From NCBI GenBank assembly GCA_043739785.1, contig JAYUDN010000006.1, forward strand, positions 1 to 50,136: a stretch of DNA of 50,136 bases, in the 5' to 3' direction. The DNA comes from JAYUDN01 sp043739785. GTDB lineage: Bacteria; Patescibacteriota; Gracilibacteria; BD1-5; UBA2023. The notes beneath the pieces are model-generated. The model saw nothing but the letters and a program-made list of their open reading frames with translations, was not told the origin of the DNA and ran no database searches. The position numbers were made by a program, and so were the translations under genes. Shown piece after piece: positions 31,480-42,947 of this stretch (within the stretch, counting starts at the first letter, position 1; every line of letters starts with the position of its first letter).

Positions 31480-33261
31480 TTACTTATTTGTCTCCCTCAC
31501 CTTGATATGCAACTCTCGAAGCTGGACTTCATCGACTTCTGCTGGAGCGTTCATCATAGCATCCTCTGCCTTTCCGGATTTCGGAAAGGCGTAAATCTCA
31601 CGGATATTGTCCTCATCGCGGAGGATCATGAGGAAGCGATCGAATCCGAAGGCGAATCCTCCATGCGGAGGGACACCGTATTGGAATGCGGTATACATAG
31701 CACCAAACTTGTCTTTCACTTCTTGTTCTCATTTACCCACGATATTAAATGCCTTCACAAGCGCTTCTGCAGAGTGGTTACGGATGGAGCCAGAGAGGAT
31801 CTCATACCCATTACACGCGAGGTCATACTGACATCAGTAGATGCTGAGTGGATCTGGAGATCCATCGAAGGCGGTGATACCGCCATGAGGCATAGAAAAT
31901 GGATTGTGCTCGAAGTCATACTTCCCGTCGTCTTTCAGTTCGTATATTGGGAAATCCGTCACCCAGCAGAAGGCGATGTCATTTTTATGTACCAGTTCGA
32001 ATCGGTCTCGGCAAGCGAGACGTACCTGTCCGAGGACTTTGCAGACGACCTTGTACTCCCCCGCACCGAAAAATATCATATCTCCCACTTTTGGAGAGAG
32101 CTTGGCTTCCAGGGTAGCAAGCTCATCTCCCGTGAAGAACTTGAGTATCGGAGATTTCGGACCATCTGCTTCGTAGGTGATGTACGCGAGTCCTCAAGCA
32201 CCGTGAGACTTCGCTACTTCCGTAAGGGAATCGATCTCTGAACGGGAGAGGGTTTTCCCTTCGAGTTTCATGGCTTTCACGACTCCACCTTCAGCTACGG
32301 CACGAGAAAAAAGGGAAAATCCACTTGTTGCAAAGTTTTGCGTTAAATCTTCAAAGTGCATATCAAAGCGGATATCTGGCTTATCTGATCCGTACGTATC
32401 GATGGATTCCTTATGAGTAAGTCTTTTGAAGGTTTTGTCACTGTTCAGAGAAACGATCTTCTTTTCGGTAATGGTTTCGATCAAAGTTTTTGCAAATGGC
32501 TCCGCGACCGCAAAAACATCTTCCTGTTCCACGAAGCTCATCTCACAATCGATCTGATAGAACTCGCAGGAGTGACGATCTGCTCTCGGGTCTTCATCTC
32601 GGAAGCAAGGAGCAATCTGGAAATACTTATCCACTCCTCCGACCATCAGGAGTTGCTTATACTGCTGAGGGGCTTGAGGAAGAGCGTAGAACTTGCCGGG
32701 ATGAAGGCGAGACGGGATGAGGTAGTCACGAGCTCCTTCTGGAGAGGAGACGGTAAATATCGGAGTCTGGACTTCGAGGAATCCATGCTCCGTGAACCAG
32801 TCACGAGTGAACTTATTCATCGTCGCTCGGAAGGCGATCTTATCAAATACGCTCTTACGACGGAGGTCGAGGTAACGATACTTGAGACGGATTTCTTCCG
32901 CCGCTCCCGTATACTCGGTGATTTCAAATGGTGGAACTTCTGACTTGGAGAGGACTTCTGCTTTCGAGATGATTACTTCGATCTCCCCCGTCGTGAGTTT
33001 CTCATTGGATTGTCCCTCTGGACGAGCGCGGACCAATCCCGTAAGCTTCACGACGTATTCGGAACGAAAGGTATCGGCTACCTGATGAGCTCAGGCATTT
33101 TCCTGAGGGTCATAGACGGTCTGAGTGATCCCATATCGATCTCTGAGATCGATAAATATAAGTCCTCCGTGGTCTCGTCGGTTCGCCACCCAGCCAGAGA
33201 GGGTAACGGTTTGTCAGATATGTGTTGCGTTGAGCTCGCCAGCGGTGTGTGTGCGGTGCAT
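31480..33261 (-). CDS. aspS: Aspartyl-tRNA synthetase
   Basis: A 593-residue class-II synthetase of the long bacterial type. The N-terminal OB-fold anticodon-binding domain includes VTLSGWVANRRDHGGLIFIDLRDRYG. The catalytic domain shows motif 2 (CFRDEDPRADR), SCEFYQIDCEMSF and motif 3 with GGFAFGFDRFLMIL, followed by the C-terminal EIYAFPKSGKAEDAMMNAP. A GAD insertion lies between motifs 2 and 3, as usual in bacteria. It charges tRNA-Asp, one of which is at 46358. ATG 33261 gives the canonical MHRTHTAGELNA. TGA codons encode Gly at several places, for example in THIGQTV and NAGAHQV. It lies in an operon with the GNAT fusion gene and the 82-residue gene upstream. Confidence 0.95.
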
Positions 33262-33313
33262 AAGTGGAAAGTTAAGAATGAAAAATTAAAAGTGAAAAGT
33301 ATTTTATATAGAT

Positions 33314-33562
33314 TTATTTTATATCTTCTTTTATAGATTCTATGATATCATCTAACGCTGACATGTATCAATGTAAGGAACCAACATTCCATCAATTGTA
33401 AAAATCATTGTTATCCCCTTTTCATTTATCTATTAGGTCAATTGCTTCTTTTCGAGTAATTCATTTATAACTCATTAAGGACTCAATTGATTTTTCCTTC
33501 TGTACCACAAGGCTTACCTTCATTGCTTGTATAGTAGTAATTGGGCTATAATTAGGTTTCAT
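33314..33562 (-). CDS. Hypothetical protein, 82 residues
   Basis: ATG 33562 to TAA 33314 with three TGA codons as Gly (MKPNYSPITTIQAMKVSLVV.., ITRKEAIDLIDKGKG, GYMSALDDIIESIKEDIK). It is short, charged and probably helical, with no recognised family. It follows the GNAT fusion gene by 21 bases and precedes aspS by 52, so co-transcription is likely. Confidence 0.7.
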
Positions 33563-33583
33563 ATCTAATATAAGTTAAAAGAA

Positions 33584-34453
33584 TTAATTATGCATTAATG
33601 TCCCTTGGTGAAAAAACATCTGCCATCACGATTCTCATTTTCACCAGAGCGAAGTACGAAAAGAATTTGTCGGTGGTTCTCATGGATTCTCTATACTGCA
33701 GATATATCTTACTTGAGCAAGGGTCTCTGAGAGCATATGAATCGACATATCTCGAGTTTCGAACTTCTTATCGTTTGATTCTATTGGTAGTGATTCGAGA
33801 CATTCTTTTTTGCCGAAACGATCTCAGAATTTTCCACATTCGAAGAAGTCATCTGTAAGGAGCTCGTCAATACGAGATGGGTTATGACGGCACTCGACGC
33901 TCAGGAGCTCAAGTTCGAGAGACTGAATAAATTCTTTTTCCTTCTGATACAAGTCAATCCAGTATCTCCTTCGTAAAATGTCATCCTTTTCAAACTTCTT
34001 TTCTAGTTTTCATCCGTTGCGCTCTATTATTTTCCACGATCATATATTATCATCATCACAAGCGATGAAAACTTTTTCCAGTCAAACTTTTTTAGCTTCA
34101 GTAAGCATAAGTCTAAGTCATTCTCTACCATGTCACTTTTTTCTTTCTGATGGACGTAAACCATATCCGATATTTCATCCCACTATACCATCATTCCAGA
34201 AATCAAGATTATGTCGAAGCAAGTACATTCCTATAATTCTATCTGAACTGATATCTTGAAGAAAAAAACAAGAACTTTTTGGTATTTTATTTTTGTAATC
34301 ATTGTGATTTGTCAGGGAGCTTGTCTTCTCAAGAAAGATTTCATATGAATCTTGAAAAAATATCCACGGTATTTTTATTCAATCATCCCACTCTTCCATA
34401 ATCTCTTCCCATTGACATTTGTGCGAGATGTTCGGGTGAACGAGCTGAAGCAT
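33584..34453 (-). CDS. GNAT acetyltransferase fused to a DUF4440/SnoaL-like domain
   Basis: A 289-residue protein that appears only with TGA as Gly (more than ten TGAs). Residues 1 to about 165 are a GNAT acetyltransferase: MLQLVHPNISHKCQWEEIME at the start, GYGLRPSERKKGHGREGLRL with the acetyl-CoA loop (R-x-x-G-x-G type, here RKKGHG), and VFIACDDDNIGSWKIIERNGG. Residues about 180-289 match the DUF4440/NTF2-like pattern: ELELLSVECRHNPSRIDELL, DDFFECGKFGDRFGK, and the closing SLWGKGESGWQMFFHQGT. The GNAT would acetylate an amine of unknown identity. The second domain is often a small-molecule pocket. It is the first gene upstream of aspS. Confidence 0.82.
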
Positions 34454-34662
34454 AAAAAATAAAAAACACACGAAATAATTCATGTGCTTCGGCAAAAAGA
34501 GTTTGATAGGATTACAGTTTTCTAGTTTTACAGAGATTTCTGTGAAACTGTTGTACTCATATACTGTTGTACTCTTTTCGAGGTGCCACCGAGGCTGATA
34601 CTTGAGGTATTTTGATAACGGAGATTCTCGACTCCGAGAGGGTCTAGTGGCGAACCTAGTTC

Positions 34663-34692
34663 GCAAGTATTCAAGTATTCAAGTATTCAAGT
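34663..34692. repeat. Octamer tandem repeat (CAAGTATT)n
   Basis: Three full copies and one partial copy of CAAGTATT in tandem within an intergenic region. Confidence 0.75.
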
Positions 34693-34711
34693 TTTTTAGT
34701 TCTATTTTTTA

Positions 34712-34744
34712 GAACTTTTAACTTTTAACTTTTAACTTTTAACT
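34712..34744. repeat. Heptamer tandem repeat (AACTTTT)n
   Basis: Four to five copies of AACTTTT, the reverse complement of the AAAAGTT unit at 12473-12517. A CGCGACC hairpin follows directly. Confidence 0.8.
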
Positions 34745-34839
34745 CGCGACCTTTGGTCGCGTTCTTCCTCCAGCATCACGGGTGTTGACCGCTCAAGTGC
34801 TTTTGATAGTGTCATATTAGGAATTTTTACATCGAAGTC

Positions 34840-34865
34840 AAAAAAAATCCCTCTTTCGAGGGATG
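34840..34865 (-). terminator. Terminator after the beta-propeller gene
   Basis: ATCCCTC-GAAA-GAGGGAT on the minus strand is followed by eight Ts, a few bases after the stop at 34871. Confidence 0.88.
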
Positions 34866-34870
34866 ATTCG

Positions 34871-37090
34871 TTATTTCACCATAGCATCGATGGGCATAGG
34901 CACACCATACGGAGTATTTCTCGTGGAAAAGAGTGCTTCGGCAGTAGGAGTAGAGGTGTTCGCGAAGTTCCACTTTCGAATCTTGGAAGCCCCGAACGTG
35001 TAGAAACTCTCTCCGACATAGAGGGCTCGAGAAATGAAATCTGTAGAGTAGCTCCAGAGCTGACTCGCAAAGTAGGTCTCGACAGTAGATCCCTGGAAAC
35101 AATAATTCGGGACATAGGTCGACGGAGAGGTACAGTAGTCTGAACCATCGAGGAGTTTACGACATACCGGTTTCGTCGTGACTGCTGTATACTGAGCACA
35201 TTCTTTTTTCCACTCAGCTTCAACCGTAGCCGGAAGCTTAATATGAGTAACGCGAAATTTCTCACTAATAGCATTTGGTGTTATCGATACACCAATTACC
35301 CCCTGATAGGCGCTTTGGTAACGATAGGTATCGACTGGGTCATTCGCACTCTGCATAATCGTCGCGGGCATGAGGAGGAGATTTTTCTCTTTATACCAGA
35401 CGAAGGCTCGTGGATTTGTGAGAACCTCAGATGAGGATCCCGCATCTCCAATCGTCAGGGATTGTTCGAGTTTCGGATCTTTGATGTCTCGGACATTGTA
35501 GAGGTCGACCTTCAGTCCCCCATTCTGAGTTCCTCCCCACTGGTTCGTAATAGTATTGTATCCGATACCGATAAGTCGGTCGGCATCATATGGGTGAAGG
35601 TAGGTCGAGTAGCCTGGTATTTTGAGTTCTCCGAGGACCACTGGATTCTTGGGGTCAGTGAGTCCTATAACAAATAGTGGATCAATCTGCTGGAAGGTCA
35701 CGAGATAGAGTCGATCAGCGATAAATCGCGAGGATTGGAAGTTTTCTCCTGGAGCAAGACCCGTGAGAGATCCGAGAACTCCTCATTTTGGATCGAGGAT
35801 CGATACACGAGTGCTCTGCTTGTCTCCAGATTCACTCGTGACGATACGGAAGTTGCGACTACCATCTTCATCCATACTGTACTGAGAAAGTGGACTTCCT
35901 GGGATAGATTTCGAATAAACATAGTTCGTATTGATCCCGGCAAAGGCAAATCTATGGACGAGGGTAGTGCTCGTTCCAGGATTGTACCAGAGTGGCATCA
36001 TACACATAGCACCCTTCGGACATGGTGTCTGCCTCGGAAGCCACATATTACTCGTGAGGTAAATGGACTGTTTCGAGAGATGGATTTGTCCGGCTTCAGA
36101 GAGGACTACTTGACTCGTAATCAGTCCAGCTGGGACACTCGTATCGAACCTAAGGATTGAAGTAAGGGTCGGTGAAAATGAGAAGGCATCGAGGGATTTC
36201 GCATCGGGAAGGATCGATCCCATTCGACTACAGTCAGCGACGGTTCGAGCCGTGGTTTTGTAGGCTCCCTTCGTCGTAAGGACCATGTCCGAGATACGAG
36301 GGATCAGAGTTCGAGACGAATAATCAAGCGATTTCGAATCCATATCGGTTTGAGAATACATACGATAGATCGGTGGAGTCCAGTAGCTCGTAGACACGAC
36401 CACAGTCATCATACCATCATCGGCTACACGTGAATCAGAAAGGCTTCCATCTACTTGTATGACTCGAGAAAGTGAGGCTTGGAGTGGGTTCGATATATCA
36501 TAGAGGGCCACGATTGATTTTTGTTCATTATCATACCAACCATACCACCGCGCACTATACGGGTTTGACTTCGTAGCGGTCACTATGAGTTTATTCTTCG
36601 TGAGGTAGAAGGTCACTCCATAGTAGGTGGTCGGAATGCGGATGGATTTGATCTTGACGAGGGTTTTCGCATCGAGGATAGCGATGACGTGATCATTTTC
36701 CTGGAAACTATAGAGGTACTTCCCATCAGTTTTCACCGTATCCGCTTCGTCAACTCCAAGGACCTGAGTATTGGTCGTCGAGTAGGGTTCAGGAGATGCA
36801 GTAGCTTTTTCAGCAACGATACCCGGTGAAGCTGTAGGAACCGAGGATTTGAGGGCATCCTCCGTCGCATACATAATACCACCACCTCGACCATAGTAGC
36901 CTCCGTTGGTCTTCGGAAGGATACGCTTCATCGTCGACTCGAACTCGCTACACGAACCAAACGTGGTGTAGGAAAAACTAGGGGTCGCTATCTGAGAGGT
37001 ATCCTGATCGAGGAGCTCGGTATTATCTGCAGCAAAGACGGATGGCAAAAGAATGAGCGAAAGGACTGTAGAAATCAATATACGTTTCAT
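34871..37090 (-). CDS. Secreted protein with C-terminal beta-propeller domain
   Basis: A 739-residue secreted protein. Residues 1-20 are a signal peptide (MKRILISTVLSLILLPSVFA). A Ser/Thr/Pro-rich region to about residue 115 leads into TQVLGVDEADTVKTDGKYLYSF, the hallmark start of the secreted beta-propeller family (PF09826 type). Blade-like repeats follow: HVIAILDAKTLVKIKSIRIP, SIVALYDISNPLQASL, SRVSILDPKGGVLGSLTGLAPGE, FVIGLTDPKNPVVLGELKIPG. It ends RNTPYGVPMPIDAMVK. One TGA (35780) encodes Gly inside a blade. The exact function of the family is unknown; binding or scaffolding outside the cell is probable. ATG 37090 is the only start that fits the signal peptide. The gene ends at a strong terminator. 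Confidence 0.92.
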
Positions 37091-37530
37091 ACGAAAATAA
37101 ATAAAAAAAGTAAAAGTCTGAGCTTTCTTCTTTCTCAGATACGAGAAAGAGAAAATGATAGTATTCAAAAGACGGGGGAAGTATGAATCTATCTGCCTAG
37201 TATGAGAGACGGAGAAAAAGAAAAAAGGTGACAAAAAACTGAGTATTTTCTTACACTCATTTTAGATATACTCCTTCTGAAGTCAAAGAAAAGATTCTGG
37301 ACAGGTGTATTCATATATTTCTTCAGTAAAAAGTATGACTTAACACTAATAATCACTATAAAGTAGGCTTTCTTGATGAAGAAAATTCTTTATTCCTGTC
37401 ATCCGTACAAAGAAAGAATCCAGAGTAGAAGCAGTTGGATTACTTCGTACCCCAAGGGTACTTCCAATGCTTCGCAAAGGGGCGTCCTCGCAAAGACAAA
37501 AACTGAATATTGTAGCGATGTCAATACTCA
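37091..37530. other. Gene-free stretch, 440 bases
   Basis: Upstream region of the beta-propeller gene. It includes a GTACCC-CAA-GGGTAC hairpin (37447-37461) and a CTTCGCAAAGG / CCTCGCAAAG pair near 37470-37495. A 61-codon frame starts at ATG 37531, overlapping the previous stop codon, but its sequence does not look like protein. Confidence 0.5.
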
Positions 37531-39357
37531 TTACTTTCCAAATACCTGCACATAGTACGACCTGCCATTGGCTGAAGCATAGCCAATTCCTACTTTGGTC
37601 CAGTCTGGACGGAGCATATTGTAGCGATGGCTCCCGGAAAGTTCAAGTCCATCGGTGAGCACAATATCCGAAATCGGAGCGGATCCTGTCCCGGTAATAA
37701 TACTACCTCAAGCGATATTTTCACCGACTGAACTATACGTAATATGCGCATCAGTAAGAAGATCTCAGATACGTTTTCCTTCTGGATTCACATGTCAGAG
37801 GTACCCCCTCGTGGCCATATCTTCAGCTTTATGCTGAGCGACTTGCGTGAGATCACTATCCTCACCAATCAGACCCAATTCTTGCGAAGCTCTGAGCTTA
37901 TTGAGAGATTGTATCGATGAGATTTTGATAAGCTTGAGGTTTTTTCGTACCTGGGATCGCATCTCTGGACTGATAGGATCGAGGATATTCCATACGGAAC
38001 CTACGCGCACTGGGATATTGAAATAAGCAACACCACTTTCATCAACGGTCTCGATGAGGTAGGTGCCCGTCGTCCTAGCCGGAAGCGAGAGTTGTATTTT
38101 TTTTGTATTTTGGATAAACCCCCCACTTCGAACCAGCGTATCTGAAATCGTATATTTCTCGACACTTCCATTCGGAAAGGTCACATACCAGTCACTTCGC
38201 ACGTTTCTCCCCTCTGGAATCGTGAACTGGACAAAGATATTTTTTCTAAATATTTGAGCCTTCGCCCCTACTTTATTATCAGTTTGGTATTTTCGGTCAA
38301 TGAGAATAGTTTGATTTGCTTCAGGGACTATAGCACTTCGATCCAAGGAAAACAGTGTAGAAAGGAGGAAGGATTCATTCTTGAGTTTCGCTACTCAGAT
38401 ATGAAATGGAAGATTCAAAGGAAAAATAGTGAATCCCCTTCCAGAAACGCTCAGACTATTAGTATCCTGTGTGAGGGTATATCGTGACCAGAAAGAATCA
38501 TCCGTGCTGATTCCAAATACATCTCCTCGAAACTGTCATCTGGGTGTACTCGCAAGGTCTCTACGTACTGGCAGGACTCATCCAGAAGCATCTGGAGCGT
38601 CGAGCACATAAAGCGTATCAGAAAGAGTGGTACGAAACTCGTTCCCACTCGAGACAATAAACGTGTAGGTTCATGTCTCTGAAAGCGTAAGATAGGATTC
38701 GAAAAATGTATCCCCTTTTACCTCCCATCCCTTCAGTATTTCCTGATCACTTCCTTCCTTTTTGAGGAACAAGAGTCCTTTTTTCTTCCCATCGATCACC
38801 TTACCTGAAATCTTGATGGTTTCTCAAGCGAAATAAGTATTCGCAATATGTGTATCGAGAGTAATCCCAATATTTTGAAACATATCACTTTTGAGGAATC
38901 GTTTCATATATCCGTCTGGAACTCATATATTGAGAGGAGTGACCTCTATATCAGGGATTCTTCCCTGCCCAAACGGAGCAAAGGATGAAAATGCGATTTT
39001 TGAGAGGTCAACAATTTCCGGATAGCGATTGCAGTTTGGGCGGTCATTGAGCTTGACGACGAGTCATGTCCCTCAGGAACTGATATACGCGAGCTTTCCT
39101 AAGGGGAGATCACAGATAGCCGCACTATAGGCATCATGAGAAAAGGTATCACCATTCGCCGTTCATTCTCCGACAAATGAATCAGCATAGTAGGTTCCCT
39201 CATACGCATACAAGAGAGAGCTCGAAACGGTAAAAAAAGCTATTCAAAATATGATGCCACTTCGGACGGAAAGAAGCATTGCAAGAAGCAAAAATCGAAA
39301 TCAGAAAATAAATTCTCATCTCGAAGTTCTGAGTACTAGAGGGTTTCACTTTCTCAT
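37531..39357 (-). CDS. RlpA-like DPBB - Ig-like - CAP domain fusion protein
   Basis: A 608-residue protein visible only with TGA as Gly (about 18 TGAs). ATG 39357 overlaps the end of gyrA by 22 bases; ATG 39279 is an alternative start. A hydrophobic N-terminus (35-51) leads to the double-psi beta-barrel of RlpA: EGTYYADSFVGEGTANGDTF, VVKLNDRPNC, YPEIVDLSKIAFSSFAPFGQG (about 53-145). Residues 160-430 are beta-sandwich repeats (SGKVIDGKKKGLLFLKKEG, GTYTFIVSSGNEFRTTLSDTLYVL). The last 120 residues are a CAP/SCP domain: LNKLRASQELG, AQHKAEDMATRGYLGHVNPEG, SVGENIAGG, SGSHRYNMLRPDWTKVGIGYA. RlpA domains act on or bind denuded glycan strands, and bacterial CAP domains are extracellular with unsettled activity. 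Likely a cell-envelope protein. Confidence 0.85.
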
Positions 39358-41918
39358 TCTTGAGGGTTGGAAGTATCAGCATCGATATCATCAATATTGT
39401 GTACGAGGGTCGCGCTTACAAAGACATCCTTCTTGTCTTTCAGCTTCGAGAGAATCACTCCCTGAGTCGTTCGGGAGGTAATCTTGAGATCCTTAAGCGT
39501 CACTCGAATCGTCTGTCCATCCCGTGAGATGAGGATAATTCCATATTCTTGTTTCTGTGATTCTGTCAGGGTAAAGGCCCCGATAATATCCCCGGTTTTA
39601 CTCGTCGTATTTGCCACCTTCACGCCACTGCCTCCACGATGTTGTTCTCGGTATTCATCAAGTGGACTTACCTTCCCGATTCCATTCTCAGTAACGGTAA
39701 ATACGAACTTAGCATCATTTCTTGCCACACATGCTTCGACGAGAGAATCTCATTTTTTGACATCAATCCCACGAACTCCGGCTGCAGCTCTTCCCATGAC
39801 GCGTACATCGGTTTCAGAGAACTGGATAGCTTTTCCTCCTTTCGAGACGAGAAGCATATTTTCTGTCCCCGTGGTTGCGAGCACCCATCAGAGATTATCT
39901 CCATCGCGAGGTTTCATGACGATCAGTCCACTCGAGCGAATATTCGCAATATCAGAAATGTCAATTCGTTTGACGACTCCCATGGCACTGACGAGGAAAA
40001 GGTGCTTTGCTTTTTCCTGAGTATCGGTGAGGTCCATAATCGCGGTCACACTTTCATCCTTCGCAAGCGAGAGGAGCTGAACGACGGGCTGTCCCTTCGC
40101 GGTACGCTGCATTTCTGGGATTTCATAGGTAGCAAGCCGAAAAACTCGGCCCGTGTTCGTAAAAAAGAGGAGGGTATTGTGGTTCTTGGTCGAAAGAATA
40201 CTCGCGATCTCATCCTCATCTTTGACCGCAGTTGTGATTCCCTTGCCTCAGCGGCGCTGGGCTCGAAACGAAGAAGACTTCACTCGTTTGATATATCCAT
40301 TTTTTGAAAAAGCAACCACGACATCTTCGTTCGCGATGGTATCAGTCGGGCTCCATTCTCCGATGGCATGTGGGATGATTTCAGTCCGACGAGGGTCAGC
40401 AAATTTATCCTTAATTTCGAGGAGCTCATCCTTCACGATCTTTTTGACGCGAACGGGCTTCGAGAGTATATCTTTCAGGTCTGCAATTAGAAGAAGTTTT
40501 TCTGCAAGTTCATCTTCTATTTTCTTCCGCTCGAGACCCGCGAGACGCTGGAGTTGCATCTCAAGGATAGCTGTGGCTTGTTTTTCAGAGAGTGAGAAAT
40601 TTTGCATCAAGGCGCTATGAGCATCTTCTTTTGTTTTTGATTCCTTAATCGTCCGGATAATCGCATCGATATTATCGAGGGCAATCTTCAGTCCTTCAAG
40701 GATATGGGCTCTCGCCTCAGCAATCGCGAGATCATAACGGGTACGACGTACGACGACCTCATCTCGGTGGGAAATAAAGGCTTCAAGCATCTCTCGGAGA
40801 TTGAACAAGCGAGGCTGGAGTCCTCGATCCGTGAGGGCGATCATATTGTAGGAGAAGCTCGTCTGAAGAGAGGTGAGCTTATAGAGTTGATTGAGTATTT
40901 TTTTCGGAAAGGCATCACGTTTGAGCTCGACGACGACTCGGACTCACTCTTTGTTCGACTCATCTCGAAGGTCAGAAATACCGACGATAATCTTTTCCCC
41001 GACGAGATCTGCCATCTTTTCGATGAAGTCTTTTTTATTCATCTGATACGGAACCTCGGTGATCACAATGGCTTGCTTTCCACTGCGAAGCTCCTCGATC
41101 TCGACTCGACCTCGAAGGACGACGGACCCTCGTCCTCGTGCATAGGCTTCGAGGATATCTTTCTTATCATAGATAATCCCCCCCGTCGGGAAGTCGGGTC
41201 CATGGACGAATTCGAGGAGATTTTCGATGGTGATCTCTTCTGGATGCTCATGATCAAGCATAAATACGAGAGCATTGACGAGCTCACCGAGGTTATGCGG
41301 AGGGATGTTGGTCGCCATACCGACAGCAATTCCCATGACTCCATTGAGGAGAAGATTCGGGATACGAGTCGGCAGGACCATAGGCTCTTGAGTCGAAGCA
41401 TCATAGTTATCCTTCCAGTCGACAGTATCCTTATCAATATCGGCGAGCATGAGTTCCCCAAGCTTTGCCATTTTCACTTCCGTGTATCGCATCGCAGCCG
41501 CTCCATCACCATCCATGGAACCAAAGTTTCCCTGTCCATCCACGAGTGGATATCGAAGGGAGAAGTCCTGCGCCATACGCACCATGGCCTCATATACCGA
41601 GCTATCACCGTGAGGATGATACTTACCGAGGACATCTCAGACGACACGGGCTGACTTTCGGTGCTTTCCTGTAGCTCTCACTCCCCCATCGTACATGGCA
41701 AAAAGAATACGTCGGTGAACTGGCTTCATCCCATCTCGGATATCCGGAAGGGCACGTGAAACGATGACGCTCATCGCATAGTCGAGGTAGCACTTTTCCA
41801 TCTCGTCGACGATCGAACGATCCGCATCTCATTCGTAACTCTGCCCCTGTAGAATGATAGAGGAAGGAGTGTTGGATTCATCGGTATTATCGAGTGGAGT
41901 ATCGAGTTCAGTAGCCAT
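39336..41918 (-). CDS. gyrA: DNA gyrase subunit A
   Basis: An 860-residue type-II topoisomerase A subunit. YLDYAMSVIVSRALPDIRDG precedes the quinolone-resistance region HPHGDSSVYEAMVRMAQ, and the catalytic Tyr145 lies in AAMRYTE. GSVVLRGRVEIEE and the coiled coil around LAIAEARAHILEGLKIALDN follow. The C-terminal beta-pinwheel carries the GyrA box QRRGGKG, whose first Gly is a TGA codon at about 40245, so it is gyrase rather than topoisomerase IV. Other TGAs are near 40941, 39888 and 39354. The last TGA extends the protein to TAG 39336. ATG 41918 gives an acidic N-terminal extension of about 20 residues compared with E. coli. The downstream RlpA-CAP gene overlaps its end. GyrB is not in the window. 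Confidence 0.95.
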
Positions 41919-42041
41919 AGAATAGGTCGTTAAATAATCCCTTGTAGTATATGAAAAACTCACTTATTTGCAAAGAAATAACCGATCCAAAAACACAAAA
42001 AATCCCTCAAATAAATGAAGGAAATTTATGGGTGAATTTTG

Positions 42042-42476
42042 TTATAAATTGGTAAAGTCGGTATTGATACCGGTGCTCGTATCGACGCTATAGGTAGAGA
42101 CATCTCCGGAACCAAATATTCGATTCGCGAGATCTCGAATCGTCGAGAATATAATCTTGGGGTTCAGGTAATCCGAAACATGAAGGCCTAGGAGATCACC
42201 TACCTTCGGAGCCACGAATACTGCGAGGATAATCACGATGACTCCGATAACCGCATAGCGTATGCTATTGATAGCGGGTTTCACCTTTTCATCTTTCCCT
42301 CCTGACAGGATGAGCATCACTCCGCCCCAGATGATAAAAAGAACCGCACAGAGTCACGCAACGAGGATAACGAGGGAAACTCCGATTCGGATAATATCCT
42401 GAGCATCGTAGGAAACGTTGGGGTCAATCACAGAAGTAGTAGCAGCTATCGCAGTCGGCACAAAAGAAAAGTCCAT
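42042..42476 (-). CDS. TrbC/VirB2-like small pilin family membrane protein
   Basis: A 144-residue protein: a short N-terminal segment, helix DIIRIGVSLVILVAGLCAVLFIIW, the loop GGVMLILSGGKDEKVKPAIN and a second helix YAVIGVIVIILAVFVAP, then a polar tail ending TSTGINTDFTNL. The two-helix layout with a GG-(F/V)-hydrophobic-SGG(K/R) loop is that of TrbC/VirB2 pilin-like proteins, which are common in CPR genomes. It is a paralogue of the next gene upstream, with the same tail. One TGA encodes Gly in the first helix. A role in a pilus or secretion channel is inferred. Confidence 0.72.
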
Positions 42477-42485
42477 AGGAGAAAA

Positions 42486-42881
42486 TTAGAGGTCAGTAAA
42501 GTCTGCGTTGATTCCAGTAGAAGTCTGGGGATTGATGGTATCTGGAAAATTGGCTGAGTTCGTATGAAAGATAGTACCGGAAATATTTTGAATAGTGCCA
42601 AATATAGCTGAGGGAGAAACGTAGGCGGAACCCGGGAGTCCCACGAGATCCAGACCTTTCGGAAGAACAAAGAGGGCGACAATGATGAATACAACTCCGA
42701 ATATAGCATGCCGCATATGGTTGACTGCTACTTTTATCTGTTCTTCCTTTCCTCCCGATACTATCATCAGAAATCCTCACCAGATGATAAATACCATAGA
42801 AATAAGCCCTGAGAGTAGTACAACAATAGCAATACCCACTCTGAGTATATCTTCGGCGCTAAATTGTATAAATACATCCAT
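42486..42881 (-). CDS. TrbC/VirB2-like small pilin family membrane protein, paralogue
   Basis: A 131-residue protein with the same layout as its neighbour: ILRVGIAIVVLLSGLISMVFIIW, GGFLMIVSGGKEEQIKVAVN, IFGVVFIIVALFVLP and the tail STGINADFTDL. One TGA supplies the first Gly of the loop. It lies 9 bases upstream of its paralogue, which shows a tandem duplication in one operon. A single N-terminal hydrophobic helix could act as signal. Confidence 0.72.
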
Positions 42882-42947
42882 AAGACGGATTGTATAAAAA
42901 TAGAGAGAAAAGTAAAATCTTTTTAAGACAAATACACGGAAAGCCAA

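Larger units (their letters stand above)
34454..34846. other. Gene-free stretch rich in short repeats
   Basis: No supported coding frame. It contains AGTACAACAGT twice (near 34550-34575), an ACAGAAATCTCTGT inverted repeat, four copies of CAAGTATT in tandem (about 34663-34692), the heptamer array (AACTTTT)n at 34712-34744 and a perfect CGCGACC-TTT-GGTCGCG hairpin at 34745-34761. Confidence 0.6.

Noticed and set aside
34762..34825. 27-codon minus-strand frame before the heptamer array
   Set aside because: Too short, and it runs into the CGCGACC hairpin and the repeat. No support beyond an ATG.
37346..37531. 61-codon minus-strand frame whose ATG overlaps the stop of the RlpA-CAP gene (TAATG)
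   Set aside because: The overlap could mean translational coupling, but the sequence is unlike a protein and the region contains hairpins. I treat it as noncoding.
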